From Paenibacillus polysaccharolyticus (GTDB taxonomy: Bacteria; Bacillota; Bacilli; Paenibacillales; Paenibacillaceae), in the NCBI RefSeq assembly GCF_900102085.1, contig NZ_FMVM01000004.1, forward strand, positions 277,540-341,539: a stretch of DNA of 64,000 nt, in the 5' to 3' direction. How positions within the stretch are numbered: the stretch's first letter is position 1; the number at the start of each line of letters is the position of its first letter. Made by a program: the position numbers and the translations under genes. Below the pieces are notes generated by a model. That model had not been told where the DNA came from. It searched no databases and saw nothing but the letters and a program-made list of their open reading frames with translations. Below are positions 1-9,069 of this stretch, in pieces.

Positions 1-157
1 TGATATGGCTAACATGAGGTGGGAGTTGAAGGATTATCGATACAGTTCATTGTTATATGAACTAAATTCATCCGCACTATACCTTTCATAACCTTATGAT
101 TCAATTCAATATGTAATATTCATCTTTTATTATACTGAACTTTGGAGGCGAAGGAAC

Positions 158-847
158 ATGAAAAACAAAAAGTGGTTGATTGCAGCAGGCGTATTTGGGA
201 TGGTGTTAACGGGATCAGCAGGTGTCTATGCAGGTACGCAACTGGAAACGATCAAAGCCTATCTGAATCACGGACTTGCCATTGAAGTAAACGGACAAAA
301 ATTCACACCGACAGGTGATCAGGGCAAAAAACTTGCGCCTATTACGTATCAAGGCAGTACATACCTTCCGGCTCGCTCCATTGCTGAAGCTTTAAATACA
401 GAAGTGAAATATGACGCCAAAAATAATAAGGTAAGCATCGGTGCTTCAAGCTCATCAGGCGGGTCTGCATCCACTGGAGGCGGTCAATCCACATCTCCAT
501 CGACAGGTACGAACTCACAAGCTCCAGGCGTGAAATCCAAGTACTTGCCAGCAGATTTCCCATTGCCTAAGGATGCAAAAGCGACCAGCTTGATTGAGAA
601 TGTTGTAGATGGAAACAAAAAAGTAGTGCTGATCTATACATCCAAGGAGAGTCTGAGCACCCTCGCTTCATCTTACAAAAACTATTATCAGAATAAAAAC
701 CTGACTCAAAACAGTGAGGATATTCAAGCTGACGAATTCAGCATTTTAGGTCGTGAGGAAGGCAAGTACGCTGTAACGATTACAGGTAACGCATCTTCAA
801 GCGATAAGGATTTGAATGAAGTTACGGTCATCTGGGGAGAAGAATGA
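158..847 (+). CDS. Secreted stalk-domain (copper amine oxidase N-terminal-like) protein
   Basis: Residues 1-25 form a Sec signal peptide (KNKK, a hydrophobic core, cleavage near YAG). Residues about 26-95 match the small stalk domain common in Paenibacillus exoproteins (ETIKAYLNHGLAIEVNG, then YLPARSIAEALNTEVKYD). A Ser/Gly/Thr-rich linker (about 96-125) joins it to a C-terminal module of about 100 residues that I do not recognise. The ATG has a strong GGAGG 9 nt upstream. It is a single-gene unit ending in a clear terminator. A paralog of the N-terminal half lies at 48874-49581. An extracellular or wall-associated role is likely; the substrate is unknown. Despite the family name, no copper amine oxidase catalytic domain is present. 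Confidence 0.88.
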   Translation: MKNKKWLIAAGVFGMVLTGSAGVYAGTQLETIKAYLNHGLAIEVNGQKFTPTGDQGKKLAPITYQGSTYLPARSIAEALNTEVKYDAKNNKVSIGASSSSGGSASTGGGQSTSPSTGTNSQAPGVKSKYLPADFPLPKDAKATSLIENVVDGNKKVVLIYTSKESLSTLASSYKNYYQNKNLTQNSEDIQADEFSILGREEGKYAVTITGNASSSDKDLNEVTVIWGEE

Positions 848-883
848 GCAAGTTCATATGTTGTCTAATTCTTAAAATAAAGC

Positions 884-932
884 AAGCCGATATGCCTGTA
901 ATGATTCGTGATTACAGGCATATCGGCTTTTT
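884..932 (+). terminator. Rho-independent terminator of the stalk-domain gene
   Basis: A 17-bp perfect inverted repeat (AAGCCGATATGCCTGTA and its complement) with a short loop is followed by TTTTT. It lies between the end of the stalk gene and the convergent peptidase gene. Confidence 0.85.
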
Positions 933-1002
933 GCGTTCAAAGTGCAGAGTATCCTTGTAACAGTCTTTAGGTCAATCTTTTCGTTCAACTTCAATGGGAG
1001 GT

Positions 1003-3024
1003 TTACAGATATTCGTTAAACCACCCGACGATATGCTCTAAACGTCGCACCCTCAGATGTGGATTACCGGAGCGAGATAGTTCATGGTTGGCTCCAGGGA
1101 AACGAACGAGTCGGGTCGTTTGCTTGCGCCGTTTCAGTGCAACATATAATTGCTCGGCTTGCTCAATGGGACAGCGGAGATCCTGTTCGCCATGAAGGAT
1201 AAGCAGTGGTGTCTGCATATTGCCCACATAAGCCAGCGGAGAATGTTTCCACAGTTTTTCCGTGTCTTCCCATGCATTACCGCCAATCTGATCTTCCGTA
1301 AAGAAATATCCAATATCACTGACGCCATAGAATGACAACCAGTTGCAGATGGAACGCTGGGTAACAGCAGCTTTGAAGCGGTTCGTATGTCCCACGATCC
1401 AGTTCGTCATGAACCCGCCATAGCTACCGCCGGTTACGCCCAGTCTGGATGGATCGATGAAGGCATAATGGGATAAAGCATAGTCCACAGACTCCATCAG
1501 GTCTCGGTAATCCCCACCGCCATAATCTTCCCGACAAGCATTCACGAACTGTTGACCATATCCTAATCCTCCACGCGGATTGAGATACATCACAGCATAG
1601 CCCTGAGCAACAAGGAGCTGGAACTCATGCATAAAAGTAAAACCATACATCATATGCGGGCCGCCATGAATTTCAAGAATCGTCGGAACCTTGACACCCT
1701 CAACGATGCCATGAGGTTTCATGATCCACCCTTGCAGCTGTAGCCCATCCGACGAGTCAAACCAGAAGGTTTCTGGCGTACTAAGCCAAATGTCCTGTTC
1801 TAACTGCGGGTTACTGTTCGTGAGACGGACAGGTTCGATTCCGGGGTCTCCTGGTTGTTCATACAGATACAAGTCACCGGGATGTTGTGTATTCGCAACA
1901 GCCGCGACGATCTGGCCCTGTGCCAGCTCTGCAAACTGATAGATCTCGCACTCATCTGGCAAAATGTAATCGGCACCACTTCCATCTAATGCGAATCTAG
2001 CGATACGCACGCTGCCATGTATCGTAGCAAGACACAGAATGGAAGAGCCATCCCGTGAATATAGCGGACCTGTCGTGACGAGGTGAGAGCGCATATCACC
2101 AACAAGGCTATGGTTCATCTGTACATCCCAATCTGCACTTAGGCATTCAGGTGTTCCACCCGATATCGGGAGTGTATACAATTTCGCCAAGGTAGCATTG
2201 CCATAAGAGCGGTCACTGGCGAGAAGGGCTAGAGATTGCGCGTCAGGTGCATAACTAAGCCGATAGAAGGTATATCCTTCCGGGGTTAGTTGCTGTAGAT
2301 CTGATCCATCAGGTCTGGATGTATACACATGATTGGTCAACGTAAAGTCGCTATGATCCGCGCCCTCTTCGGGCATTTCGGTAATCCAGGCGATACGTTT
2401 TCCATCCGGAGACCAGGCATAGTCCCCGATATCATAGTGACCCGTCGTAACAGGAATAGCCTCTGCACTGATTGGCGCGATAACAAAGAGATGAGAGCGT
2501 TTGCCATTCCATAATCCGCCACTATCCGATTTCATGCGAATTCGGTCCACGATGATTTCTTGAGGCAGTGAGTTTTCCTTATGATCTGTGTTGTAGCCTT
2601 CCGCGGACGTTGAATCTGATTTTTTATCTATCATTTCCACAGAAGACTTTACAAGCAGAGTCCCGCCATCTGGCGCCCATAAAAAGGAACTGACGCCATG
2701 CTGCAGGTGACTAATCTGCTGTGCTTCTCCGCCATCCGAAGCGATGAGCCATACCTGGGATTTTCCCTGCACTTCGCGTATAAAAGCAAGCTGTGCCCCA
2801 TCCGGCGACCAAGCTGGGGAATGATCATTTTCTCCAGAAGTGAAAGGTCTGTCCTTTCGACTATCCAGATGAAGTAGTCTCAGGTGTGAGCGATAACCAT
2901 CGTGTTTTTCATTTATTTGCCGGCTAACATACACCAGATGTCCGCCTTGAGGAGAAGGGACCGGATCATTAACCCATGTAAGCTGGTACAAATCATCCGA
3001 TGTCATGCCACGTTGCTCGTTCAT
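1003..3024 (-). CDS. S9 family peptidase (acylaminoacyl-peptidase / prolyl oligopeptidase type)
   Basis: A cytoplasmic serine peptidase of 673 residues. The N-terminal two thirds form a beta-propeller with WD40-like PD40 repeats (SPDGAQLAF, APDGGTLLV, SPDGKRIAW). The C-terminal alpha/beta-hydrolase carries the triad: Ser534 in GGSYGG, Asp615 in GEQD and His647 in GANHE. Length and order match acylaminoacyl-peptidases of Bacillota, which trim short peptides or N-acylated residues. The start is supported by AGGAGG 8 nt upstream. It is alone on its strand and convergent with the stalk gene. Exact specificity cannot be read from the sequence. Confidence 0.93.
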   Translation of the reverse strand: MNEQRGMTSDDLYQLTWVNDPVPSPQGGHLVYVSRQINEKHDGYRSHLRLLHLDSRKDRPFTSGENDHSPAWSPDGAQLAFIREVQGKSQVWLIASDGGEAQQISHLQHGVSSFLWAPDGGTLLVKSSVEMIDKKSDSTSAEGYNTDHKENSLPQEIIVDRIRMKSDSGGLWNGKRSHLFVIAPISAEAIPVTTGHYDIGDYAWSPDGKRIAWITEMPEEGADHSDFTLTNHVYTSRPDGSDLQQLTPEGYTFYRLSYAPDAQSLALLASDRSYGNATLAKLYTLPISGGTPECLSADWDVQMNHSLVGDMRSHLVTTGPLYSRDGSSILCLATIHGSVRIARFALDGSGADYILPDECEIYQFAELAQGQIVAAVANTQHPGDLYLYEQPGDPGIEPVRLTNSNPQLEQDIWLSTPETFWFDSSDGLQLQGWIMKPHGIVEGVKVPTILEIHGGPHMMYGFTFMHEFQLLVAQGYAVMYLNPRGGLGYGQQFVNACREDYGGGDYRDLMESVDYALSHYAFIDPSRLGVTGGSYGGFMTNWIVGHTNRFKAAVTQRSICNWLSFYGVSDIGYFFTEDQIGGNAWEDTEKLWKHSPLAYVGNMQTPLLILHGEQDLRCPIEQAEQLYVALKRRKQTTRLVRFPGANHELSRSGNPHLRVRRLEHIVGWFNEYL

Positions 3025-3258
3025 CGCTTGTCCTCCTACTAGTATTCAGATTGGATAATTTCCTAAGCTTTCCATTTATATTAACGGAAAGACAAGTACA
3101 GGACAACAACTTGCCGAAAGGAACGACGTTAAGTTTTTTTTACAAGGAAGGAATAGACGCACAGGAAATGTTTAGGCCTAGCCCGAATGGTTTAATGTAC
3201 AATGCAATTCCTGTTTTGAACTGCACATGATTTAGTCACAAGAAGGAGGAAGTTATGC

Positions 3259-3816
3259 TTGAATACATCTTATGAACAGCATGTGGAATATCCGAGCAGG
3301 AAACGAATGGCTTTGATTACGGCAGGGGCAGCGCTTTTTGTGAGTGCCGGATTCTTTCTGATGTTTGACCGATCTTCAGGTGCAGGTACTTCCATCATAT
3401 CCAGTGTTCTTGGTCTGTTGTCTGTCCTCTTTTTTGGCACGTGTTTCTTCTATAGCCTGGTAAAGATGATCCGAAAAGAACCTTCCTTTGTCATTAATGA
3501 ACAGGGGTTTGTCGATTCTTCCTCTTATACCTCAGGCGGGGCAGTGGCCTGGAGGGAAATTGAACATATGTTTATGTATGAACTGATGGGGCAAAAAATG
3601 ATTGGGGTTAAACTGCAGGATGAGAAAGCATTTATGGAGCGTCATAACGGGATGAAGCGCAAGCTGATGGCGGCGAATAGCAATATGGTGGATGCAACCA
3701 TCAGTATTGCGCAAAGCAGTATCACTTTGCCAATCGATGAACTGTATCTTATGATGATGAATCATTGGCAGCATGGTAAAGGCGGCAGGATTTACGTTTT
3801 GAACGGGAGGAAATAA
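3259..3816 (+). CDS. STM3941-like membrane protein
   Basis: A 185-residue protein with two membrane segments (about 18-36 and 45-65) followed by a soluble domain containing PSFVINEQGFVDSSS and AVAWREIEHMFMY, typical of the STM3941 family of unknown function. The start is TTG at 3259, 9 nt after GGAGG. An ATG at 3255 is out of frame and would encode only six codons, so TTG is the real start. A terminator follows, so it is probably monocistronic. No catalytic residues are evident. Confidence 0.8.
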   Translation: MNTSYEQHVEYPSRKRMALITAGAALFVSAGFFLMFDRSSGAGTSIISSVLGLLSVLFFGTCFFYSLVKMIRKEPSFVINEQGFVDSSSYTSGGAVAWREIEHMFMYELMGQKMIGVKLQDEKAFMERHNGMKRKLMAANSNMVDATISIAQSSITLPIDELYLMMMNHWQHGKGGRIYVLNGRK

Positions 3817-3835
3817 TACATATGGCTTAGAACGG

Positions 3836-3859
3836 CAGGTCTTTGAGACCTGTTTTTTT
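3836..3859 (+). terminator. Rho-independent terminator
   Basis: CAGGTC-TTTGA-GACCTG followed by seven T residues, just after the STM3941-like gene. Confidence 0.85.
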
Positions 3860-3888
3860 GTGTGCTCAAATAACAACTGAAAATAGGC

Positions 3889-3932
3889 TTTACAATACTA
3901 ACTCCCTAGTGTACTATTTAACTAACACACAG
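3889..3932 (+). promoter_or_regulatory. Sigma-A promoter with overlapping GntR-type operator
   Basis: TTTACA and TACTAT are separated by 17 bp. The -10 sits inside AGTGTACTATTTAACTAACA, whose AGTGTA half and trailing ACACAC resemble the AGTGTA...TACACT inverted repeat bound by YtrA-type repressors, although the spacing is one base short. Autorepression of the GntR-ABC operon is inferred. Confidence 0.5.
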
Positions 3933-3955
3933 ATACAGAAAGGAGCGAGAACATC

Positions 3956-4351
3956 GTGCCTATCGAATTTGATAACAATTTACCGATCTATCTGCAGATC
4001 ATGCAATATATCAAACGACAGATTGTAACCGGCGCCCTCAAGGCAGGAGATAAAATTCCTTCGGTTCGTGAACTGGCTGCCGAACTGCAGATTAATCCAA
4101 ATACAGTACAGCGTACGTTCCAGGAGCTGGAGCGTGAAGAAGTGGTTGAAACGAAGCGGGGTTTGGGCAGATATGTGACAAGTGAGGAGAGGAAAATCAT
4201 GATGATCAAGAAAGAAATGGCCGGCGAATTGCTGGATCGTTTCCTGACCGGAATGCAAGAGCTTGGAATCGAAGAACAGGATATTGTGTCCATCGTGACG
4301 GACGCTTTGGCAGAAGGTAGTCAGGGGAAAGGGGAGAAGACACATGAGTAA
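3956..4351 (+). CDS. GntR family transcriptional regulator, YtrA subfamily
   Basis: A 131-residue regulator starting at GTG with AAAGGAG upstream. The N-terminal winged helix-turn-helix (PIYLQIMQYIKRQIVTG, then SVRELAAELQINPNTVQRTF) is classic GntR. The short C-terminal helical tail, without a large ligand domain, marks the YtrA subfamily, which represses adjacent ABC transporter genes in Bacillota. Its 3' end overlaps the ATPase gene by 8 nt, so the two are translationally coupled. The inducing signal is not evident; YtrA homologs often respond to cell-wall-active antibiotics. Confidence 0.92.
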   Translation: MPIEFDNNLPIYLQIMQYIKRQIVTGALKAGDKIPSVRELAAELQINPNTVQRTFQELEREEVVETKRGLGRYVTSEERKIMMIKKEMAGELLDRFLTGMQELGIEEQDIVSIVTDALAEGSQGKGEKTHE

Positions 4352-5042
4352 CATTCTTGAACTTAATCAGGTCAACAAGACATATGGACGTAAACAGGCG
4401 TTACACAATGTCTCCCTGAATATTGCTCCAGGACGAATTGTAGGTCTCCTAGGTAGCAACGGAAGTGGAAAGAGTACACTAATGAAACTGGTCGCAGGTT
4501 TGCTACATCCCGCTAGCGGTAGCATTCAGGTTACAGGTAAGGCGATTGGACTGGAGACGAAGTCACTCGTTTCATTCATGCCGGATCGTCCGTTAACCGA
4601 GAAGTGGATGAAGGTTCGTGATGCGATCGCATACTACCGTGATTTTTATGCCGATTTTGATGAAGAAAAGGCACGGGAGATGTTGGAGTTTATGAATCTT
4701 CCAGCGGATGAGCGTGTTAGTCATTTGTCCAAAGGTATGAATGAACGACTGCAGTTAACACTGGCATTGTCTCGTAAGGCGCGGCTCTATTTGCTGGATG
4801 AGCCGATCGGCGGCGTGGACCCGGTAGCCAGAGGTAAGATTCTGGACGCGATCGTTAAATTTTACGATGAAGACAGCAGTCTAGTCATTTCCACACATCT
4901 GGTGAATGATATTGAACGCATTTTCGATGAAGTGGTCTTTATTCGGGAAGGCAAGATAGTTATGCATGAGGAAGTCGAGACAATCAGGCTGAAGCATGGA
5001 AAAAGTGTGGATGAGATGTTCAAGGAGGTCTATGCAGAATGA
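4344..5042 (+). CDS. ABC transporter ATP-binding protein
   Basis: A 232-residue ATPase with Walker A GSNGSGKS (37-44), an ABC signature LSKGMNE (degenerate compared with LSGGQ, as is usual in the YtrB-like clade) and Walker B LYLLDEPIGGVD, then the switch His in STHL. It lies between the YtrA-type regulator (8-nt overlap) and the permease (4-nt ATGA overlap), forming a three-gene operon. With no binding protein it is probably an exporter or an antibiotic-sensing/resistance module rather than an importer. The substrate is unknown. Confidence 0.93.
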   Translation: MSNILELNQVNKTYGRKQALHNVSLNIAPGRIVGLLGSNGSGKSTLMKLVAGLLHPASGSIQVTGKAIGLETKSLVSFMPDRPLTEKWMKVRDAIAYYRDFYADFDEEKAREMLEFMNLPADERVSHLSKGMNERLQLTLALSRKARLYLLDEPIGGVDPVARGKILDAIVKFYDEDSSLVISTHLVNDIERIFDEVVFIREGKIVMHEEVETIRLKHGKSVDEMFKEVYAE

Positions 5043-5779
5043 TGACATTGTTGAAGTATGATTTTAGAAGAAGCTGGAACACCCTGCTGGCAGGGCTAGT
5101 CATCCTCATTATTGTTCAACTGGGACTGATGATATTTGTGTCGTCAGGTGTCACTGCAAATGTGCTTGGTATCATGGCATACGTCGGGGCAGGAGTAGCC
5201 ATCTATGTGAAGACGATAAAAACCTACGCTGCCAATATCCGCTCCTACAATCGTCGTCTGATCCCGGTCACGGGTCTGTCTCATGTGTTATCACCTATCA
5301 TTTTTGGTACAATTTGCGGACTGGGCTTGCTGCTGATAGGCTTCCTCCACGCCTACCTCTACATTACGATGAAACTGGGGCTTGATCTGTCTGCTTATAT
5401 TGGTGTCAACATAAGTGTAGCTGAGATATGGAGTACTTTGTTTTTTGCAGGTTGGATTGTTCTGTTTATGACGATCATGATCTTTTTCTCCATTAGTGTA
5501 GCGGGAACGTTCCGCTGGAAAACAGGCCCATGGATCGGGATTGTCACGTTCATTGTTCTGATTAACCTGCTTAGCTGGTTGGAAAATGTTATTTTTTCAG
5601 GAAAGTTCAGTCCGAATGATCTGTTTCAGTTCACCGAAGAAAGCACAGGCATCTCATTTTCAGCCAACGGTGTTATATGGGCGGATGGACGGTGGGGGAC
5701 CACGGTGTTTGAAATGGCACTTGCCGCGCTTCTCGTATGGGGTATTATTTATATGAACACGAAAAAAGTGGAAGTCTGA
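5039..5779 (+). CDS. ABC transporter permease
   Basis: A 246-residue integral membrane protein with about six hydrophobic segments (for example residues 18-36, 40-58, 90-112, 140-165, 172-190 and 225-242). It is the membrane partner of the preceding ATPase, overlapping its stop by 4 nt. The family is the ABC-2-like permease found in YtrA-type operons. The last gene of the operon; an imperfect hairpin followed by T residues comes next. Confidence 0.88.
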   Translation: MMTLLKYDFRRSWNTLLAGLVILIIVQLGLMIFVSSGVTANVLGIMAYVGAGVAIYVKTIKTYAANIRSYNRRLIPVTGLSHVLSPIIFGTICGLGLLLIGFLHAYLYITMKLGLDLSAYIGVNISVAEIWSTLFFAGWIVLFMTIMIFFSISVAGTFRWKTGPWIGIVTFIVLINLLSWLENVIFSGKFSPNDLFQFTEESTGISFSANGVIWADGRWGTTVFEMALAALLVWGIIYMNTKKVEV

Positions 5780-5813
5780 TCCTTGCTTTGGCAAAAGAAT
5801 ACAGAATGGATAC

Positions 5814-5840
5814 AACGGGTGGCAGAGCTGCTCGTTTTTT
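5814..5840 (+). terminator. Probable terminator of the GntR-ABC operon
   Basis: An imperfect stem (AACG...GCAG/CTGC...CGTT) followed by six T residues, 35 nt after the permease stop. Confidence 0.5.
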
Positions 5841-5986
5841 CTTTTGGCAGAAATGAACGGATATATGCACCCTATTCCAGTTTGAATACGTAAATATATG
5901 TATAATAACCGCGAATAGGGTAATTAAAGATGGATTCGCATGATGAGCATCATTAGACATTACAACATCGGGAAGGGGAAAGGGAT

Positions 5987-6484
5987 ATGCAATTGTACTT
6001 CAGAGATAACTTTTTCAACGCCGGATATACCGAAATTTTGAATGCCGACCAGGAACGGGCAGGGCACCTGGATTTGAAAAGTGTATTTGGATCATCACTC
6101 GATGTATCGGATGAAAATGGCCTGGTCTGTAGCGGCAAATTCCGCATGTTGACGAATCGCTGGGACGTGACCGCAGCAGATGGCACACATCTGGGGGTAC
6201 TAAGAGCGAGATTCAGCTTTTTTAGCAAAAAGTATGAGTACGATGCGGGCTCACGTGGCATATATGATGTATCTGCTCCGGCATTTTCGCAGGAGTATGA
6301 TGTGACTGATGGATCGGGCCGCGTTGTAGTAAGCTTCCGTCGTACCAGCGGTTGGTTTAGTTCAGGAGCGTTTGTGCTGGATAATCAATCCGAATACTTA
6401 GACACTTATGAATTGGTTGCTGTGGTCATGGGCGTGCACGCGATTAACAAAAGACGGAACGCAGCCAGTAGCAGTAGTTCGTAG
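5987..6484 (+). CDS. LURP-one/tubby-like beta-barrel protein (hypothetical)
   Basis: A 165-residue soluble protein starting at an ATG preceded by GGGAAAGGG. The pattern of short beta strands (MQLYFRDNFF, GLVCSGKFRMLTNRWDV, LGVLRARFSFFSKKYEYD, VVVSFRRTSGWF, then DTYELVAVVMGVHAI) resembles LURP-one-related/tubby C-terminal-like barrels, a scramblase-related fold. It ends in a Ser-rich tail. No signal peptide and no operon partner. The function is unknown, and the fold assignment rests on pattern rather than motif. Confidence 0.6.
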   Translation: MQLYFRDNFFNAGYTEILNADQERAGHLDLKSVFGSSLDVSDENGLVCSGKFRMLTNRWDVTAADGTHLGVLRARFSFFSKKYEYDAGSRGIYDVSAPAFSQEYDVTDGSGRVVVSFRRTSGWFSSGAFVLDNQSEYLDTYELVAVVMGVHAINKRRNAASSSSS

Positions 6485-6532
6485 ACCTGGAACTGTATAG
6501 GGATGTAGCTCTCAAAATGACATTAATCTACA

Positions 6533-6615
6533 AGGACGAAGTTGAGGCGATTGATCTGTTCTAGGCCGGTGGAGTAGCGGTCAGGTCAGATGCACGCCTG
6601 CATCATTTCGTCCTT
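6533..6615. terminator. Possible bidirectional terminator with long loop
   Basis: AAGGACGAA and TTTCGTCCTT form the outer stem, with AGGC/GCCT inside, followed by a T run. It separates the LURP-like gene from the convergent WYL gene. The loop is long, so this is tentative. Confidence 0.35.
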
Positions 6616-6697
6616 TTTTACTGTGTATCGTGCATCCAACAGAGAAGACGAGATCGAGGAGTTTGCTAAGTGATAGCTCTTAAAGCGCTGGTTTGTG

Positions 6698-7540
6698 CTA
6701 ATCCCCTTGCGCAGCCGTTTCACCACCCGGCTGTATGGACTCGGATTGCGCATATCGTGCCAGCACCTTGGCAGCAGTCTCGGACATGCGCTCCTGCAGG
6801 GCCGAATGATCGATAATCCGAACACGTTTACCGAGAAAACGCATTTTGGACAACACGTAATCGACCTCGTTTCGCGGAATCGTCAGCAGAATCCGGTATA
6901 TATGACTCGCTTCGTTATATATAACCTCTCTCTCAAAGCAGGAGAAGGCATACAGTATTCGGGACAACTCCGCATTGAACTCAGGCAACACCTCGATGGT
7001 GATCGACGTTTTACGTTTTTCCGTGATCAGGGCGATGCTAGCTTTATATCGTGATGCGGCCTCCGGTTTAATGGATCTGGCCTCAAGCTTGGTGATGCTA
7101 TGCAGCTTGGTAGACATTAACCTGGCAAAGTGCGGGGCATACCAGAGCACATACCATTCCTTTTTAACCATGGAATATTCCAGCTTATACGGGAACCCGA
7201 ACTGCTCCTGGCTTGTGCGTCCGCTACGGATACGACCTGTCATTTGAAACCCTTCGCCGTTTAGGATCATCTGCCGTAACGGCCTCAGCAGGGGATGAGA
7301 GACGCTGCTCTCTTCACTTTTGGCTTTTTCCGTCAGGTAATCTTGCAAATTCAACTGCTTTTCCCCGTCCAGCATGTTGTTTAGTTTGGTCAAGGTTGCG
7401 GGGGTTAAGGCTTCTTGTGCAGCCGGATGCTCCATCATCATACGGAGCCAGGCTCGCTCCTGCGAAGTCCAGGTGAACAGTCCGGTTTCATTCAGTCTCG
7501 TCATGATCTGGTAGTTGAACATTTTCTCGAACAGGTTCAT
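6698..7540 (-). CDS. WYL domain regulator, second of a pair
   Basis: About 280 residues with a WYL-domain core (KEWYVLWYAPHFARL, then IRSGR), a beta-rich ligand-binding fold that in PafBC and relatives senses nucleic acid. I chose the ATG at 7540 because the longer frame begins at a TTG only 1 nt from the AAGGAG. The N-terminal region (LFEKMFNYQIMTRL) is helical and lacks a clear classical helix-turn-helix. It overlaps the upstream WYL gene by about 50 nt, so the two are co-translated, like PafB/PafC. Being divergent from the Y RNA-rsr-hen1-pnkp unit, it is a likely regulator of that operon (inference). Confidence 0.82.
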   Translation of the reverse strand: MNLFEKMFNYQIMTRLNETGLFTWTSQERAWLRMMMEHPAAQEALTPATLTKLNNMLDGEKQLNLQDYLTEKAKSEESSVSHPLLRPLRQMILNGEGFQMTGRIRSGRTSQEQFGFPYKLEYSMVKKEWYVLWYAPHFARLMSTKLHSITKLEARSIKPEAASRYKASIALITEKRKTSITIEVLPEFNAELSRILYAFSCFEREVIYNEASHIYRILLTIPRNEVDYVLSKMRFLGKRVRIIDHSALQERMSETAAKVLARYAQSESIQPGGETAAQGD

Positions 7541-8843
7541 AATACGCCGCAATCTCCTTCCATTCTTCGATCATTTCCTCACGCAGCTTACGCGGAGCCA
7601 GAATCTCACAGCTTGAGCCAAAACTGCGTAGCCAAGGTTTAATCTCTGTTGTACCGTTTACCTGAATTTCATACAAAAAGCTATGATCCGTTTCGGGTGT
7701 AATGACTCCCCATTGTCCTTGCAGCCGGACGCGATCCAGAATAAAGTTACGCTGACCATCTCCCGGGTGGAAAAAGCGTGCTTGCACCGTCACGGTGCGG
7801 CCTGTATCGACAAGCCAGCTGTACCGGCTGATGTCAGCCCACTCTTTTTTCAATGCAAGCATATGCTCTTCTTCAATAGGCTGAAGCTCCTCCAGCTGGG
7901 TGATGCCCTCCATCCGAAACTTCACGAATCTCCGCCGACTCTGATAACCGATGACATACCAGCGCCCATACTGGTGATCATAAACGACTTCAATCGGGAT
8001 GATCCGATTGGAGCTTCCGCCAGCCTCGCGTTCAAACTTTGGATTCGTATTCTGCGAGCTGTAGCTGGATGGTTTCTTCGGTGAAAAATACTGGAACTGC
8101 ACACGTCTTCGCTCACGGATCGCTCCAAGCAGGGTGTACAGATGGGCTTCGTCCAGTATGCGTGAGTAATAATGATACTTATAAATATATGGCTCCGTCG
8201 CTTCTTCTTGCGGATAACTTGCTTTAATTACTTTTTTCATACTATCCCGCAATAGATATCCTTGCACCGATGGAACCTGTGTGTTCGCCATCATATCAAC
8301 GAAGTCGTATAACTCCAGCTGTTCTTCCGGGGTGAGCTGTGTCAGTACATCCTGCTGTAACGAATAACGATAAGGACGTCCGCCCGGCTCTTTACGAATA
8401 ACACCGACTTCCTCCAGATACTTGAGATCCGAACGGATCGTTTTCTCATCCGGCAAGGCCAGTTCTTCCGGCAAATCGGCACAGCAGGCATCCAGTAATT
8501 CCATCGCGGTCAGAGCGGAGTCTTGAAGGGTATGTAAAATGACGGATAAGCGCTCCACTTCGGTTTCTTTCATGGATTTGGCACGGAAAAGAAATAGTAG
8601 CAGAGGCTCGGCAGACTCGCCGTACTGGAAACGAACAAGGTCGGTCATCTCTGAGCCCAACTCACTGTCTGTGCGTTGATTGGTCAAGCTCTGACGAATA
8701 TCTCGCAGCTTGCGCTGTGTTTTATCAAAGGTATGTACAGAGATGCCAAGCCGTTTGGCATACTGCTGACGGTTATATGCGCCGCTGGTCAGAGACAGCA
8801 TACGCAGGAACTGAATTTCTTTATCAAAGCTTTCTTTAGCCAT
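7488..8843 (-). CDS. WYL domain transcriptional regulator with N-terminal helix-turn-helix
   Basis: 451 residues. The N-terminal region has an HTH (NRQQYAKRLGISVHTFDKTQRKL) and a second winged-helix-like segment (LPDEKTIRSDLKYLEEVGVI). The WYL domain follows around residues 240-330 (GRWYVIGYQSRRRFVKFRM), then the C-terminal extension. The ATG at 8843 is preferred: GGGAG lies 8 nt upstream, while the longer frame starts at a GTG inside that site. First gene of a two-gene WYL operon, divergent from the RNA-repair genes across a ~450-bp region containing the Y RNA. WYL proteins act as ligand- or nucleic-acid-sensing regulators. Confidence 0.87.
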   Translation of the reverse strand: MAKESFDKEIQFLRMLSLTSGAYNRQQYAKRLGISVHTFDKTQRKLRDIRQSLTNQRTDSELGSEMTDLVRFQYGESAEPLLLFLFRAKSMKETEVERLSVILHTLQDSALTAMELLDACCADLPEELALPDEKTIRSDLKYLEEVGVIRKEPGGRPYRYSLQQDVLTQLTPEEQLELYDFVDMMANTQVPSVQGYLLRDSMKKVIKASYPQEEATEPYIYKYHYYSRILDEAHLYTLLGAIRERRRVQFQYFSPKKPSSYSSQNTNPKFEREAGGSSNRIIPIEVVYDHQYGRWYVIGYQSRRRFVKFRMEGITQLEELQPIEEEHMLALKKEWADISRYSWLVDTGRTVTVQARFFHPGDGQRNFILDRVRLQGQWGVITPETDHSFLYEIQVNGTTEIKPWLRSFGSSCEILAPRKLREEMIEEWKEIAAYYEPVRENVQLPDHDETE

Positions 8844-8934
8844 GTGTCTCACTCCCGATTGGACTATGTATTTTTCATTGTATCAAGATAAACGCCTGTT
8901 TTCATGGCAAAGTTGCTTGAAATTGTTCTAAGTT

Positions 8935-8988
8935 ACGTCAATTCACGCCAAATTACTGCAACTCACTCTAATTCACACCAAGTCGCCA
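8935..8988. repeat. Short degenerate direct repeats between WYL regulators and Y RNA
   Basis: Three phased copies of an AATTCAC(G/A)CCAA-like motif, near 8940, 8959 and 8970, at a spacing of about 15 bp. Their place in the divergent promoter region suggests operator sites for the WYL regulators; this is inference. Confidence 0.4.
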
Positions 8989-9069
8989 TACTTTCACCAT
9001 GTTCGTGGTTGATGGTCTCCATGCATAATAAGGATGTGAAGCGGGGCAGTGAATTAGCTCGGCTGATCT

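Noticed and set aside
3255..3275. ATG start for the STM3941-like gene
   Set aside because: That ATG is out of frame and meets TGA after six codons.
6586..6825. Minus-strand frame overlapping the end of the WYL gene
   Set aside because: Out-of-frame shadow with no recognisable domain.
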